Source: Hyphomicrobiales bacterium (GTDB lineage Bacteria > Pseudomonadota > Alphaproteobacteria > Rhizobiales > Rhizobiaceae). Taken from it: a DNA stretch of 64,000 bases. Made by a program: the position numbers and the translations under genes. The stretch's first letter is position 1. Every line of letters starts with the position of its first letter. Shown in pieces: positions 26,636 through 40,500 of the stretch. The notes under the pieces were generated by a model that was not told the DNA's origin, searched no databases, and saw only the letters and a program-made list of their open reading frames with translations. Location: positions 1-64,000 of the forward strand of contig UBNQ01000005.1 of the NCBI GenBank assembly GCA_900466875.1. Reading direction: 5' to 3'.

Positions 26636-28102
26636 CTATTTGGCTGCGATCACCTCGACCTTTGCCGGGCCGCCCGTATCGGTCCACATGGTGCGCAGCT
26701 GCATCGCCATCTGCTCGACGCTGGAACCGGTCGAAAGCCCGACCGGGAACGGGTCGACGCCGAGCGAGGCGTAGATATTGGCATAGGCGTTCTGCAGGTC
26801 CGCATAGGCCATATCGAGCTTGGCATCGGCCAGAAGTGCGTTCATCTCCTCGCGTATGAGGATCTGCTCGCTGGTCCGCTGGGCGCTCGTCTCGTCGCGC
26901 ACCTGTTTCAGGATACGGTGGGAAACGTTGGAAAGCGCTGCGGCCGTGCCGTAGGACTTGTTGAGATGGGCATAGCGCACGCGGCTGATATGGACCTGCG
27001 TCATGATCGCCATGGCAACCGAGAGCGCCCGGGCGTCCAGCACTTCCTTCTGCGCTTCGATCTTGTCGGTAACGGCGGGCAGGCTCGCCAGCTTCATCGC
27101 ATTGAAACTGATCTTGGCGCCCCAGGATAGCCAGTCATTGGTGGCGATGAACTCGTTGGAATCGTAGTTCGTACCGGCATAGACATTGAAGCCCGGCAGG
27201 ATGTCGAGAAGTGCGGCATTGACCTCCTTCTCGTTGATCCGCGTACGATAGGCCACCTCGCGCATTTCCGGCCGGTTCTCTACCGCAATACGGAACATTT
27301 CCGGCATGCTGTCCGGCACGGCAAGCTTGGTCGAAGCCCGCTTGGGCACCGTCACGGTGAAATCGGTTCCCGGCGTGACATTCATCAGCGCCGCAAGCTG
27401 GCTCTTGGCAACCTTCAGCTCGCCTTCCAGCGTTTCGACTTCGCGCTTCACCTCGATCAGCTCCCGCTCATAGGTGAGCGCCACCAGAGGCGAGCTTTCG
27501 CCGCCCGATGACAGGCCGCGGGTATCGCGCAGCGCCCTGGCGACACGCACCTCGAGTGACCGCATGCGCCCGACGAGGCGCTGATAGCTGACCGCCCGCC
27601 AATAGGCTGTGCGGACGTCCTCGATCACCTTGTTGACGATGCGACGCTTCATCTCCTCCTGGATCAGCGCCTCGTCGGCCGCCTGCTTGGCGCGAACGTA
27701 GGAAAGGCCGAAATCGAGGATGTTCCACGAGAAGGTCAGGTCCGCGGTCTGGATATTGTCGTCGCGCGTCGAAGGCGTCGATGCATCGGCCTCGTTACGC
27801 CCGGCATATCCCGCACCGGCAACGACTTTGGGCAAGGCACTATAGGTCACGAGATCGGCTTCGCGCATTTTCAGCGCGGCTTGCATAATTTCGACTTTCG
27901 TGTCAAGGTTGTATTTAAGCGCTCTCGCCATCGCCTGGTAGAGATCGATTGAGCCGACGATCGGCTCCTGATTAGCTGTCACCCTCAAAAGCTTTTCATG
28001 TGCAAAAGTCGCGTTCGCCTCGGGGGTGAACGGTTCCGTCTTTACCGCGCAACCGCTTGCAAGCAAGACGGCCGGCACAGTCCAAATAAACGGGAACTTC
28101 AC
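26636..28102 (-). CDS. TolC-family outer-membrane channel lipoprotein
   Basis: A 488-residue TolC/OEP-family protein with the usual long helical repeats. The GTG start at 28102, with GAGGTGAC upstream, gives a lipoprotein signal: FIWTVPAVLLASGC, with the lipobox cysteine near residue 18. It would form the outer-membrane exit duct. It is the first gene of the leftward export operon and is divergent from the giant protein gene, which is the likely cargo. A longer open frame begins at 28198 but lacks signal features. Confidence 0.85.
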   Translation of the reverse strand: MKFPFIWTVPAVLLASGCAVKTEPFTPEANATFAHEKLLRVTANQEPIVGSIDLYQAMARALKYNLDTKVEIMQAALKMREADLVTYSALPKVVAGAGYAGRNEADASTPSTRDDNIQTADLTFSWNILDFGLSYVRAKQAADEALIQEEMKRRIVNKVIEDVRTAYWRAVSYQRLVGRMRSLEVRVARALRDTRGLSSGGESSPLVALTYERELIEVKREVETLEGELKVAKSQLAALMNVTPGTDFTVTVPKRASTKLAVPDSMPEMFRIAVENRPEMREVAYRTRINEKEVNAALLDILPGFNVYAGTNYDSNEFIATNDWLSWGAKISFNAMKLASLPAVTDKIEAQKEVLDARALSVAMAIMTQVHISRVRYAHLNKSYGTAAALSNVSHRILKQVRDETSAQRTSEQILIREEMNALLADAKLDMAYADLQNAYANIYASLGVDPFPVGLSTGSSVEQMAMQLRTMWTDTGGPAKVEVIAAK

Positions 28103-28537
28103 TGTGTCACCTCGTAAATCACTGCAACGAAGCCCCCAGCGAAAAGCAGGACAGGGAACGCACGTTTCCGACCTTTCATTCCTCTTCAACCCTGACATGG
28201 GGCAAAAAGGCGATCGGAAACCCAGGGCTGATTAATGATTTACGAATATGATTAACAAGCACCTAATACATTAGGGTCAATGCACGTGTGCCGCATTGGA
28301 TTTTTCAGCTGTCGGATGCGCAAAATGAAAATCGCTTGCTAGATATCTCGAATTTGTACGTTTTTTTATTTATATTACGCAAATCTAAAATTTGTTCGAG
28401 GCAATTAGTGATTTGTAAACAAGCCAATCCTAATTCTGGGAACTCGTTAATCCGACGACCGTTTTCCGATCTGTTTTCATAAGGTCGGGCATCTGTCCGC
28501 ACGGTTCGTCTGGGGTCTTGAAGCGGGAGACACAAGA
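28103..28537. promoter_or_regulatory. Divergent AT-rich control region
   Basis: The 435-base region between the TolC-like gene and the giant protein gene is strikingly AT-rich from about 28225 to 28450, in contrast to the GC-rich genes on both sides. It must contain the promoters of both. Long runs such as seven T bases near 28363 suggest bendable DNA or an H-NS/MucR-type silencer target. The giant gene has GGGAG about 9 bases before its ATG. Confidence 0.6.
28262..28275. promoter_or_regulatory. Candidate operator, 14-base palindrome
   Basis: CCTAAT-AC-ATTAGG is a perfect inverted repeat with 6-base arms, 160 bases before the TolC-like start and 262 bases before the giant-protein start. In the middle of the divergent region it could bind a dimeric regulator controlling both the cargo and its export genes. 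Confidence 0.4.
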
Positions 28538-31500
28538 ATGAACGAGCACTTCACGCGCCCTAAAAAAGCGTCTTCGGCACATGAGAAAAAGAAGAAGTCG
28601 AAGAAGGGGGGGCAGGATCGGCTGACGTCGATGCTGATGGAGCTCGAGCAGCGAATTGCGTTCGATGCGGCCGGTGCCGCCACCGTAGATCAAGCCCAGG
28701 ACGACCATGCAGCCGAGACCGGCGAGGCTTCGGATGCGGCCCACCACCAGGACGCAGGCGACCGCGACAGTGATGCGCTGACGAAAGCGCTGTCAGCCGT
28801 GCCGGAAGCAGGATCCGCCGCGACACAACCAGTAGATGAAATTGTAAAGCAGGTCGTCGTCGTCGACAGCTCCGTTCCGGACTATGAGAGCCTGCTTCAG
28901 GGCATAGACGGTGACTTCGAGGTCATCGTCCTGCAACAGGGCCGCGACGGCGTCGAACAACTCGCCGAAGCACTTTCCCACATGAACAATGTGGAACAGA
29001 TCCACATCATTTCGCATGGCGACGAAGGCAGACTGTATCTCGGCTCGGCCGAGCTGACGATCGAATCCATGGCCGGCGAATATGCCGACGAGCTGCAGAG
29101 CTTGAAAAGCTCGCTCACCGGCGATGCCGACATCCTGATCTATGGCTGCGACTTCGCCCGCGGCGAGCTCGGCCAGAATGCTGCCCGCATGATGAGCTAC
29201 ATGACCGGTGCCGATATTGCGGCGTCAGATGATTCAACCGGCAATGCGGCACTGGGCGGCGACTGGGACCTCGAATACCGCTCGGGCGATGTGGCCGCAG
29301 CCGTATTGCCCACGCTCGATGCGCAGCGCGACTATGCCGAACTTCTGAACGTTCAGGCATCCGTCGGCAACGGCGCTCTTCTGGTTGTCTCCGGACGCAC
29401 GATCTACAGCGTCGATGTCGTCACCGGCAAGGCGACGGCAATCACAACGGCCCCCGCCACGATCGGCGGCGTCAGCCTGAGCGCGACCTTGAATTCGCTT
29501 GCCGTCGATCAGGATAACGGCCTGATCTATTATGCCGACAGCAATGCGGTGACCGCCAACCGTGCCCTGTTCGCCTATGACTTTCGCAGCAACACGCATA
29601 TCCTGATCGACAGCGATCTTACCGACAACGCTGCAGGGTCGAGCATAACCACCGGCACGGCCGGCGTCGGGGGCGGTGCTGCAACCTTCTATCAGGGCGC
29701 TCTCTATCTCGGTGTCGAGAATGTTACCGGCAGTGACGACCAGATCTACCGCATCACCTTTGGCTCCAATGGCCGCACGATTGCATCGGCCTCTGCTTTC
29801 GGTGCTGCCGTCACCGGATCGAACGATTGGGGCGATTTCGCCATCGACTCGACCAATAGCTACCTGCTCAGCATCAACGGCGCTGCGGCGACGATTACCC
29901 GCTACAATCTGTCGACCGGTGCGATCTTCGGCGCGGCACTGACCAACCCGAGCGGAACCACGCTTGCCCAGGGCGGCGGCGACCTCAACGGCAACACCTA
30001 TCTCGTCGGGTCCTCGATCCAGCAGATCAACGCGACGACGGGTGCGGCAATCGGCTCGGCGATCACCATCACGACCAACGGCTCGACGGCGATCGGCCAG
30101 GTTGCCGATGGTGCCCGGTGGGTCCCCCCGACGGGTTCGATCGGCGACCGGATTTTCGACGACAACAATAACAACGGGACAAACGAGGCCGGTGAGGCAG
30201 GGATCGGGAATGTCACGGTTCAGTTGATCGACGACATAAACGGCAACGGCACGGTGGACACCGGCGACCGGCTTCTGGCAACGGACACCACCGACGCCAA
30301 CGGCAACTATCTCTTCACCGGGGTTCTGCCGGGTCAGTATGTCGTGCGGGTAACCGATACCAGCAACGTCATGTCCGGTGCCCTGTCGACGACAGGAGGG
30401 GCGACCCGTTCGGTTGCCCTTGCGCTTGTCGGCGGGAGCAATCTGCTTGCAGATTTCGGCTACCTTGCCGCTCCACCCGTAGTCGACCTGAACTCCGGTC
30501 AGAACGCCCAGCAGATCATCACCAACGGCGGCGCTCCCGGCGGTGCCGGGTGGACCGCAAGCACTGGCGTCGGTGCCGGCGTCATCACCAACGGCGGTTA
30601 TGCCTGGCAATCGGATGCCGTGACATCGGCGACATTGACGCAGACCGGGATCAGCGGGTGGAACAGCGGCCTTGCGGCCTCCGGGGCGGCACGGCTGACC
30701 TTCGAGATGGGCTGGAGCAATACGCTTCTGCTCGACAATACCATTCCCTCCACTCTTGATGTCTCCGTCGGCGGCGTCGTCTACGCCCGCATCACGACGG
30801 GGGTGACCGGCGGGTCGGCATCGAATACGGCGACGATAACCTATCTCAACGGTGCGACCGGATCGCCTGCGACAGTGACCGGTTCGACTGCGGGAAGCTG
30901 GACCCGGACACCGATAATCATCGACCTGCCATCATCGGTGGCAGCAACGGGCAATCTCGTTTTCACCTTTGCCAATCCCCCTGCCGGCACGCTGCTGGGC
31001 GGCAGCGACGATATATTCATCGACAATATCAGCGCGGTTACGGCCGTCGATGCAACACCCGGGCTCAACTACACGACGACCTATACGGAAAATGGCGCCG
31101 CCGTATCGATCGGCAGCACTACCGCGGATGTCCGCGACAATGACAGCACGACGATGCGGTCGGCCACTGTTGTCCTGACCAATGCCCAAGCGGGTGACCT
31201 GATGACGTTCGGGACCCTTCCGAGCGGCATCACCGGCACAGTCGACACTTCGGTCGCCGGCCAGATCACAATCAGGCTGTCGGGAACCGCGGCATCGGCC
31301 GACTACGCCAGCGCGATCCGCGGCATCACCTTCTCCAACACCAGCGAGAACCCGAACACGACGGCCCGCACGATCAACGTCACCGTCAATGATGGAGGCC
31401 TCACCTCCGCTGTCGCCACTTCGACGATCAATGTCGTCGCGGTCGACGACGCGCCGGTCAATACGCTGCCTGCGGTCGGCTGGACGACCAACGAGGATAC

Positions 31501-34500
31501 CAGCGTGGCGCTGGCCGGCCTGTCGATCGCCGATATCGACGCCGGTACCGGCAATTTGACTGTCACCCTCAACGTAGCGACCGGCACTATCACAGCCGCG
31601 GCCGGTGCAGGCGTCACAATAACCGGCTCGACCACAGCGACCGTTTCGATTACCGGCACGCTTGCCAGCATCAATGCCTATCTTGCGTCTTCCGTGCCAC
31701 TCTATGTCCCCGCCGCCGATGCCAATGGCACCGTCGTGCTGACCATGACGACAAACGACAACGGCAATACCGGCACCGGCGGCCCGCTGACCGATATCGA
31801 TACGCGCAACATCACCATCAACGCCGTCAACGACGCGCCGGTGCTAGACCTCGACGGTTCCAGCGCCGGTTCCGGTTATTCGATCGGTTACACGGAAAAT
31901 GCCGCGGGAGTGGCAATCGCCAATGGCAATAATACGGTCGTCGACGTCGACAATACCAATATGGCCTCGGCGACGATCGTCATCACCAATGGCCAGTCCG
32001 GCGACGTGCTGGCGGCCACCGGCACGCTGCCGGGCGGCATTACCGCAAGCTACAATGCCACCACCTACACGCTGACATTAAGCGGGTCTGCCACCAAGGC
32101 GGCCTATCAGGCGGCACTGGCGCAAATCCTCTATTCCTCGACATCAGACAACCCGACAAATGGCGGAACCGCCACTGGCCGGACGATCAGTGTGACCGTC
32201 AACGACGGCGCGCTTGCTTCCAACACGGCGGTAACGACGCTCGCGTTGACTGCAGTCAACGATGCTCCGGTCAACACCCTGCCCGCTGGCGGATGGTCCA
32301 CCAACGAGGACACCAATGTCGCGCTGACCGGGCTTTCCATCACCGATCCCGATGCCGCGACCGGCTCCATGTCGGTGACCCTGAATGTCGCCTCCGGCAC
32401 GATTGCCGCGACATCCGGCGGCGGTGTCACCGTGACCGGCTCGGGTTCCAGCACGATCGTGCTGACCGGCACGCTTGCCAATATCAACGCCTATCTTGCT
32501 TCCGCCGCGGCACCGATCTACGCCCCTGTTGCAGACGCCAACGGCTCGGTCGTCCTCAGGATGACGACCGCCGATAACGGCAATACCGGATCTGGCGGTC
32601 CCCTTTTCGCCTCCGATACGAGGACGATTGCGATCGCCGCGGTCAATGATGCGCCGATCCTCGATCTCGACACGTCCTCGACAGGCACCGGTTACTCGAC
32701 CAGCTATACGGAGAAAGGCGCCGGTGCCGCGATTACCGGCGCGGCCAGCCTGATTACCGACGTCGACAACACCAATATGACCTCGCTCACGGTCGTCATT
32801 GCGAACGGACAGGCCGGCGATGTTCTGGCCGCGGGCGGCCTGCCGATCGGGATCAACGCCAGCTACAACGCCGCCACCTTCACCCTGACGCTCACCGGTT
32901 CGGCCACCAAGGCGGATTACCAGACAGCGCTGCAGGCGGTGCGCTATTCGACCACGTCCGACAATCCCTCGACCATCGCGCGCACGATCAATGTTACCAC
33001 CAATGACGGGGCTGCCAATTCCAACACGGCAATTGCGACCATCAACGTCATCGCCGTCAACGATGCACCGATCAACACCCTGCCCGGCCCTGTCACCGTT
33101 TCGGAAGACGTGCTGACGGCAATCACCGGCCTGTCTGTCAACGATGTCGACAGCGCCAAAGTGACCGTCACGCTCACCGTGGTGAACGGTATCCTTTCTC
33201 CCTCGGCGAGTGCCGGAACGGTGACCGGATCAGGAACCGGGACGGTGACGATCGCCGGCACCCAGGCGCAAGTGAACAGTGTGCTCGCCTCGCTGCGTTA
33301 CCAGGGAAATTCCGACTATAACGGTTCGGACACATTGACGATCGTGACGTCAGACGGATCGCTCTCCGATACGGATACGGTCGCGATCACCGTCACTCCC
33401 GTTGCCGATATCACGCCAGACACGGTGACGACCACCGAAGACACGGCCATCAGCTTCAACGTCATCACCGGTACGAATGGTGCAACGGCAGATACGTTCA
33501 AGAATTCCGGCCGCGCCGTTACCTCCGTCACACAGCCGCCCGCCGGCCAGGGCACCGTGACCTTCAATGCGGACGGCACGATTACCTATACGCCGACTGC
33601 CAATTTCAACGGCCAGACGAGCTTCACCTATACGGTCACGTCCGGTGGTGTGACAGAAACGGCAACCATCACCGTCAATGTCACCGCCGTCAATGACGCG
33701 CCGGTCAACACGCTTCCCGCCTCGGGCTGGGCAACCAACGAGGACACAAGCCTCGCGCTGACAGGCCTGTCGATCGCCGACGTGGATGCCGGCACCGGCG
33801 CGATGACGGTCCAGCTTTCGGTCACGGCCGGCGCGATCACCGCTACGTCCGGCGGCAGCGTCACGGTTTTCGGCTCGGGCGGAGGCACCATCACGCTCAC
33901 CGGCACGCTTGCCAATATCAACGCCTATCTCGCGTCCGCAGCGGCGCCGGTTTATGTGCCGGTCGCCAATGCAAACGGTGGCGTAACGCTGACCATGACC
34001 ACCAGTGACGGCGGCAATACCGGTACCGGCGGCACGCTGACCGATGTCGACACCCGCCCGATCACCATTACCGCCGTCAACGACGCACCGCTCAACACGC
34101 TGCCGGCCAGCTATTCCACCAACGAGGATACGTCGGTCGGTCTCACCGGCATCCAGATTTCCGACGTCGATGCCGCAACCGGCACGATGACGGTTACGCT
34201 CGGCGTCAATTCCGGCATCGTCACCGCAAGCGCGGCAAGCGGCGTGACCGTTTCAGGCTCGGGCGGCGGTACGATCACGCTCACCGGCACGCTTGTCAAT
34301 ATCAATACGTTCCTCTCCGGCGCATCGCGCCCGACCTTCATCCCGGCCGCCGATTTCAACGGCACGGTGACGCTGACCATGACCACCAATGATGGTGGCA
34401 ATACCGGCTCCGGCGGCACGCTGACCGATGTCGATACCAGCACGATCACGGTCACCCCGGTCAATGATGCACCGATCCTCGATCTCGATGCATCGGGCGC

Positions 34501-37500
34501 CGGAACCGGTTTCACGACGAGCTATACGGAAAACGGCGCCGGTATCGCGATCGTCGATACGGATGTGCTGGTCGCCGATGTCGATAATGCCAATATGGCA
34601 TCCGCCACGGTCGTCATCTCCAACGCCCAGGCCGGCGATACGCTGTCGATTGCCGGCCCCCTGCCGAGCGGCATCGCCTTCAGCTACAACGCCGCGACCT
34701 ATACGCTGACTCTCACCGGCTCCGCCAGCAAGGCCGACTACCAGACGGCGCTGCAGCAGATTCGTTACTCCTCCAGCTCCGATGATCCGGGCTCGACGGC
34801 GCGCGCGATCAGCGTCTTCGTCAATGATGGCGGGCTCAATTCCAATACGGCGGTCGCAACCGTCTCGGTGATCCCGGTCAACGATCCGCCGATGAACACG
34901 CTTCCGGCTGGCTATACGATGGCCGAAGACGGCACCCTGTCCCTGAACGGCCTGGCGCTTACCGATCCGGATGCAGGCACCGGCACGATGACGGTATCGC
35001 TCTCCGTCAATTCCGGCACGATCGCCGCCGCCGGTGGCTCGGGCGTCACGGTTTCGGGTTCGGGCACCGGCACGATCACTCTCACCGGCACGCTTGCCAG
35101 CATCAACGCCTATCTGGCGGCCGGCGCCAGCCAACCGGTCTATACCCCGGTCGCTGACTTCAATGGTGCAGTCACGCTGACCATGGTGAGCAGCGACGGG
35201 CAGTTGACCGATACCGACAGCCGCACGATCACCATCACCCCCGTCGCCGACATTTCCAACGACACGGCGACGACAAACGAAGACGTCAGTGCAACGATCA
35301 ACGTCAATGCCAATGACAGTTTTGAAAATGCCAGTCACACGATCACCGCCATCAATGGCAGCTCGATCGTGGCCAACGGCGTCGTTGCCGTGGCGAACGG
35401 GACTGTGCGCCTCAATGCCGATGGAACGCTCAACTTCACTCCGGCTGCCGACTACAATGGCCAGACCACGTTCACCTATACCGTCACGTCAGGCGGTGTG
35501 ATCGAAACGGCGACCGTCACGGTCAACGTGACGCCTGTCAACGACGCGCCGGTCAATACCGTGCCGGGCGCCCAGGCCACCTCGGAAGATGCGGTTCTTG
35601 CGATCGGCGGCGTCAGTGTGAGCGATGTCGACGGCGGCGCTCTGACCACGACCGTCAGCGTGACGAACGGCTCGCTCTCCGTCACTGCGGGCGGTGGCGC
35701 GACGATCACCAATAACGGCACCGGCACGGTCACCATTGCGGGCACCGCCGCACAGATCAACGCGGCCCTGGCAGGCCTCTCCTATACGCCGACCGCTGAC
35801 TACAATGGTCCGGCTCAACTCACCGTCGTCACATCGGACGGCCAGCTCACGGATAACGACGGCATTGCAATTACCGTCACCCCAGTCTCCGATATCGCCA
35901 ATGACACGGTCACGACGCCGGAAGACACGGCGATCACCATCAATGCCGACGCCAATGACAGTTTTGAAAATACCGGTCACACGATCACGGCGATCAACGG
36001 CACGGCAATCGCTGTCAACGGTACCGTCACTGTCGCCAACGGCACCGCGCGCCTGAATGCCGACGGCACGATCACATTCACCCCGACCGCCAACTACAAT
36101 GGCCAGACGAGCTTCACCTATACCGTCACCTCGGGCGGCGTGACCGAAACGGCCAGTGTTACGGTCAATGTCACTGCGGTCAACGATGCGCCAGTCAATA
36201 CCGTCCCGGGCGCCCAGACGATCGCCGAGGATGGCACGATCACCTTCTCGGCCGCTGCCGGCAATGCGATCTCCGTTGCCGATGTCGACAATGGCACGCT
36301 GACAGTGACAGTCACCGTCAGCAACGGCGCCTTCACCCTCTCCGGCATCGGCGGACTGACCTTTACGGCAGGCGATGGCAGCGCCGATACCACCATGACG
36401 TTTTCCGGCACGACCGCGGCGATCAATGCCGCGCTTGCCGGTGCCATCTATGTGCCGACGCGTGATTATAATGGTGCAGCCCAGATCACGCTCACCACCT
36501 CGGATGGCGCGCTCACCGACACCGATACGATCGGCGTCACCATCACGGCTGTCGCCGATATCGCCAACGATTCCATCTCGACCGACGAGGATGTCTCCGT
36601 CACCATTCCGGTTCTGGCAAACGATACGTTCGACAACCCGGGCCGCACCATCACCGCCATCAACGGCACCTCGATCGCCAGCGGCGGCACGGTCACGGTC
36701 GCCAACGGCTCGGTTCAGCTGACCGCCGGCGGCCAGCTCGTCTTCAACCCGACGCTCGATTACAACGGCGTGACCACCTTCACCTACACGGTCACATCCG
36801 GTGGCGTGAGTGAAACGGGAACCGTCACCGTCGCTGTCGCCTCGATCAACACGCCGCCGATCAACACCATCCCGTCGAGCTACACGGTGCTGGAAGACAC
36901 CGCGCTCGGCCTCATCGGCCTGTCGATTGCCGATGCGGATGCCGGCGCGGGAATGGTGTCGGTCACCCTCTCGGTCGATAGCGGACGCCTTAACGCCACC
37001 ACAGTCGGCGGCGTCACGGCAAGCGGCAGCGGAACCGGACAGATCGTGCTTTCCGGCACCGTCTCCGCCATCAATGCCTACCTTTCCGGCACATCGCGCC
37101 CAAGCTTCACGCCTGCCGCCAACTCCATCGCCAGCGTCACGCTGACGATGACGACCAATGACAACGGCAATACCGGCGGCCCGTCGCTGACCGATATCGA
37201 TACCTCGACGATCGCAATCACTCCCGTCAACGATGCACCCGCCGGCACCGACAAGACGATCACGTTGACGGAAGATGGAAGCTACACGTTCACCGCCGCC
37301 GATTTCGGTTTCACCGACCCGAACGATTCACCGGCCAACACGCTTTCTGCGGTCATCATCAACACGCTGCCGGCCAACGGCACGCTGTCGCTCGCCGGCG
37401 TACCGGTCACGGCCGGCCAGGTGATCAACGCCGCAAGCCTTGCCAGCCTCACCTTCACGCCCGCCGCCAATGCCAACGGCGCGGCACTCGCGTCCTTCAC

Positions 37501-40500
37501 CTTCCAGGTCCGCGACAACGGCGGCACCGCCAGTGACGGGGTCGATACCGACCCGACCCCGAACACGATTACCCTCAACGTCACCGCCGTCAACGATGCG
37601 CCGGTTAATACGCTTCCGGGTGGCTTCGCCACCAACGAGGATACGGCATTCGCCCTGACCGGCATATCGATCGCCGACGTCGATGCCGGCACCGGCGATG
37701 TCACCGTCACCCTCTCTGTCGGCTCCGGCACGCTTTCAGCCACCGCAGGTGGCAGCGTCGCGATATCCGGCTCGGGAACCGGATCGATCGTGCTGACCGG
37801 CACGGTTGCCAATATCAATGCATTCCTCGGCGGCGCTTCGCGCCCGGTTTATACGCCTGTCGCCAACGCCAATGGCGCGGTCACGCTGACCATGGTCACC
37901 AATGACGGCGGCAATGCCGGCACCGGCGGCGCGCTTTCCGACACTGATACGGCAACGATCTCGATTGCGCCGGTCAATGATGCACCAGTCGGCGCAAACG
38001 CTTCGATCAGCACCAATGAGGACACGCTCTTTTCCGGCACATTGCCGGTCGCGACCGATGTCGATGGCGATACGCTGACCTATTCGGCCGGGTCGATCGG
38101 CCCATCGCACGGCGTCGTCACCATCAATGCCGATGGCACCTATACCTATGCCCCTGCCGCCAATTTCAACGGCACGGACACGTTCCGCTACCGCGTCAGC
38201 GATGGCACGGTTTCAGTCGAATATACCGTCACAGTCACAGTCAACGCCGTCAACGATGCACCTGTGGCTGCAAACGACACCGCCCAGGCGGCCGCAAACA
38301 GCAATGTCGCGGCAAACGTTCTGACCAATGACTCCGACGTCGACGGCGACACGCTGACGGTTTCCCAGGTCAATGGTGCGGCCGGCAATGTCGGTATTGC
38401 GGTTGCCGGCTCCAATGGCGGCACCTTCACCATCGGGCCTAATGGCGCGGCCGTCTTCAACCCGGGCACAGCCTTCGTCGACCTCGCCGCCGGCCAGACT
38501 CGCACGAGCTCGGTGACCTATCAGGTCTCCGACGGCAATGGCGGTGTGGCAACCGCAATCTTCACCGTCACCGTCACCGGCGTCAACGACGCGCCGATCT
38601 CAACGCCGATCGCCAGCCAGAGCTCGAATGACGCCCAGACGGTCTCGCTCAACGTGTCCGGCAATTTCAGCGATCCGGATAGCGGCGACAGCCTCACCTA
38701 TAGCGCGACAGGACTGCCGCCCGGCCTTTCCATCAGCGCTGCAGGCGTCATCACCGGCACAATCAACCGCAGTGCCAGCGTCAACGGCCCCTATTCCGTC
38801 ACAGTCACCGCCACTGACGGCTTGGGCGCAACGGCCAGCCGCAGCTTCACCTGGGCCATCGCCAATCCCGCGCCGATCGCCGGCAACGATGCCTTCGCCA
38901 CCACGGAAAATACCGCGATAAGCGGCTCGGTCCTCACCAATGACAGTGACCCCGATGGCGATCCGATCACAGTTTCGGCGGTCGGCGGCAGCGGGGCCGG
39001 GGTCGGCGCTGCGGTGTCCGGCTCGAACGGCGGCACCTTTACCATCAATGCCGATGGCACCTATGCCTTCAATCCGGGCACCAGCTTCGACAATCTGGCG
39101 GCCGGCCAGACCCGCACGACATCGGTCATCTACACGATCTCCGATGGCCAGGGCGGCACAGCGACGGCCACCGTGACGGTCACCGTCACTGGCCAGAACG
39201 ATGCGCCGGTCGCGGTCAACGACACGTTCACCACCAACGAGGATACCGCCGCCACTTTCGACGTGCGCACAAACGACAGTGATGTCGACGGCGGCACGCT
39301 GAGCGTCACGGCCATCAACGGCACGGCGATCTCGAGCGGAAATCCGGTGACTGTCACCGGCGGCGTGGTCTCGCTCAACGCCAACGGCACACTGACCTTC
39401 ACGCCGAATGCCAACTACAACGGCAGCCCGAGCTTTACCTACACCGTTTCCGACGGACAGGGCGGTTCGACCGTCGCCACCGTCAACGGCACAGTCAGCC
39501 CGGTCGAGGATCCACCGGTTGCGGTCGATGATACATTTTCGACCAACGAGGATACCGCCGCGACATTCGACGTCCGCGGCAATGATTCCGACGTCGATGG
39601 CGATCCGCTGACGGTCACGCAGATCAATGGCATGGCAATCTCGCCGGGCGGCTCGGTCATGGTCACCGGCGGCACGGTGACGCTCAACGCCAACGGCACG
39701 CTGACCTTCACCCCGGCCCTCAATTACAACGGTAGCCCGAGCTTTACCTATACGATCTCGGATGGACAGGGCGGCACCGCGACCGCCACCGTCAACGGCA
39801 CGGTCATCCCGGTTCAGGATCCGCCGGTCGCAGGCGCTGATGCTTTCACCACGGCGGAAGACACGTCGGTCACGATCTCCGTTCTCGGCAATGACAGCGA
39901 TCCGGACGGGGACACGCTGACGATCACCCGGATCAACAGCACCAATGTGACGGCCGGCGACAGCGTGGCGGTCGTGGGCGGCACGGTCATCGTCAACGCC
40001 AACGGCACGCTGACCTTCAATCCTGCTGCCAACTACAATGGCAGCCCAAGCTTCACCTACACGATATCCGACGGTAACGGCGGGACGGTAACAGCAACCG
40101 TCAGCGGAACCGTTACACCGGTCAACGATGCTCCGGTCGCCGGTAACGACACGTTCACCACGCCGGAAGACACGGCGGTTACAATCAACGTGCGTGCCAA
40201 CGATAGCGATGTCGACGGCGACACGCTGACCATTACCCGCATCAACGGCACCGCAATCGTCACCGGCGCCACGGTCTCCGTCACCGGCGGCACGGTAACG
40301 CTCAACGCCAACGGCACGCTGACCTTCAATCCGGCCGCAAACTACAATGGCAGCCCGAGCTTCACCTACACGATTTCCGACGGCAATGGCGGCACGGCGA
40401 CCGCAACCGTCAACGGCACCGTCACGCCGGTCAATGATGTGCCGGTCGCCGGTAGCGACACGTTCAGCACGCCGGAAGACACGGCAACCAGCTTCGACGT

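Noticed and set aside
29234..30610. 458-codon minus-strand open frame opposite the start of the giant gene
   Set aside because: No domain and no Shine-Dalgarno element; antisense to the SdrD-B and propeller regions.
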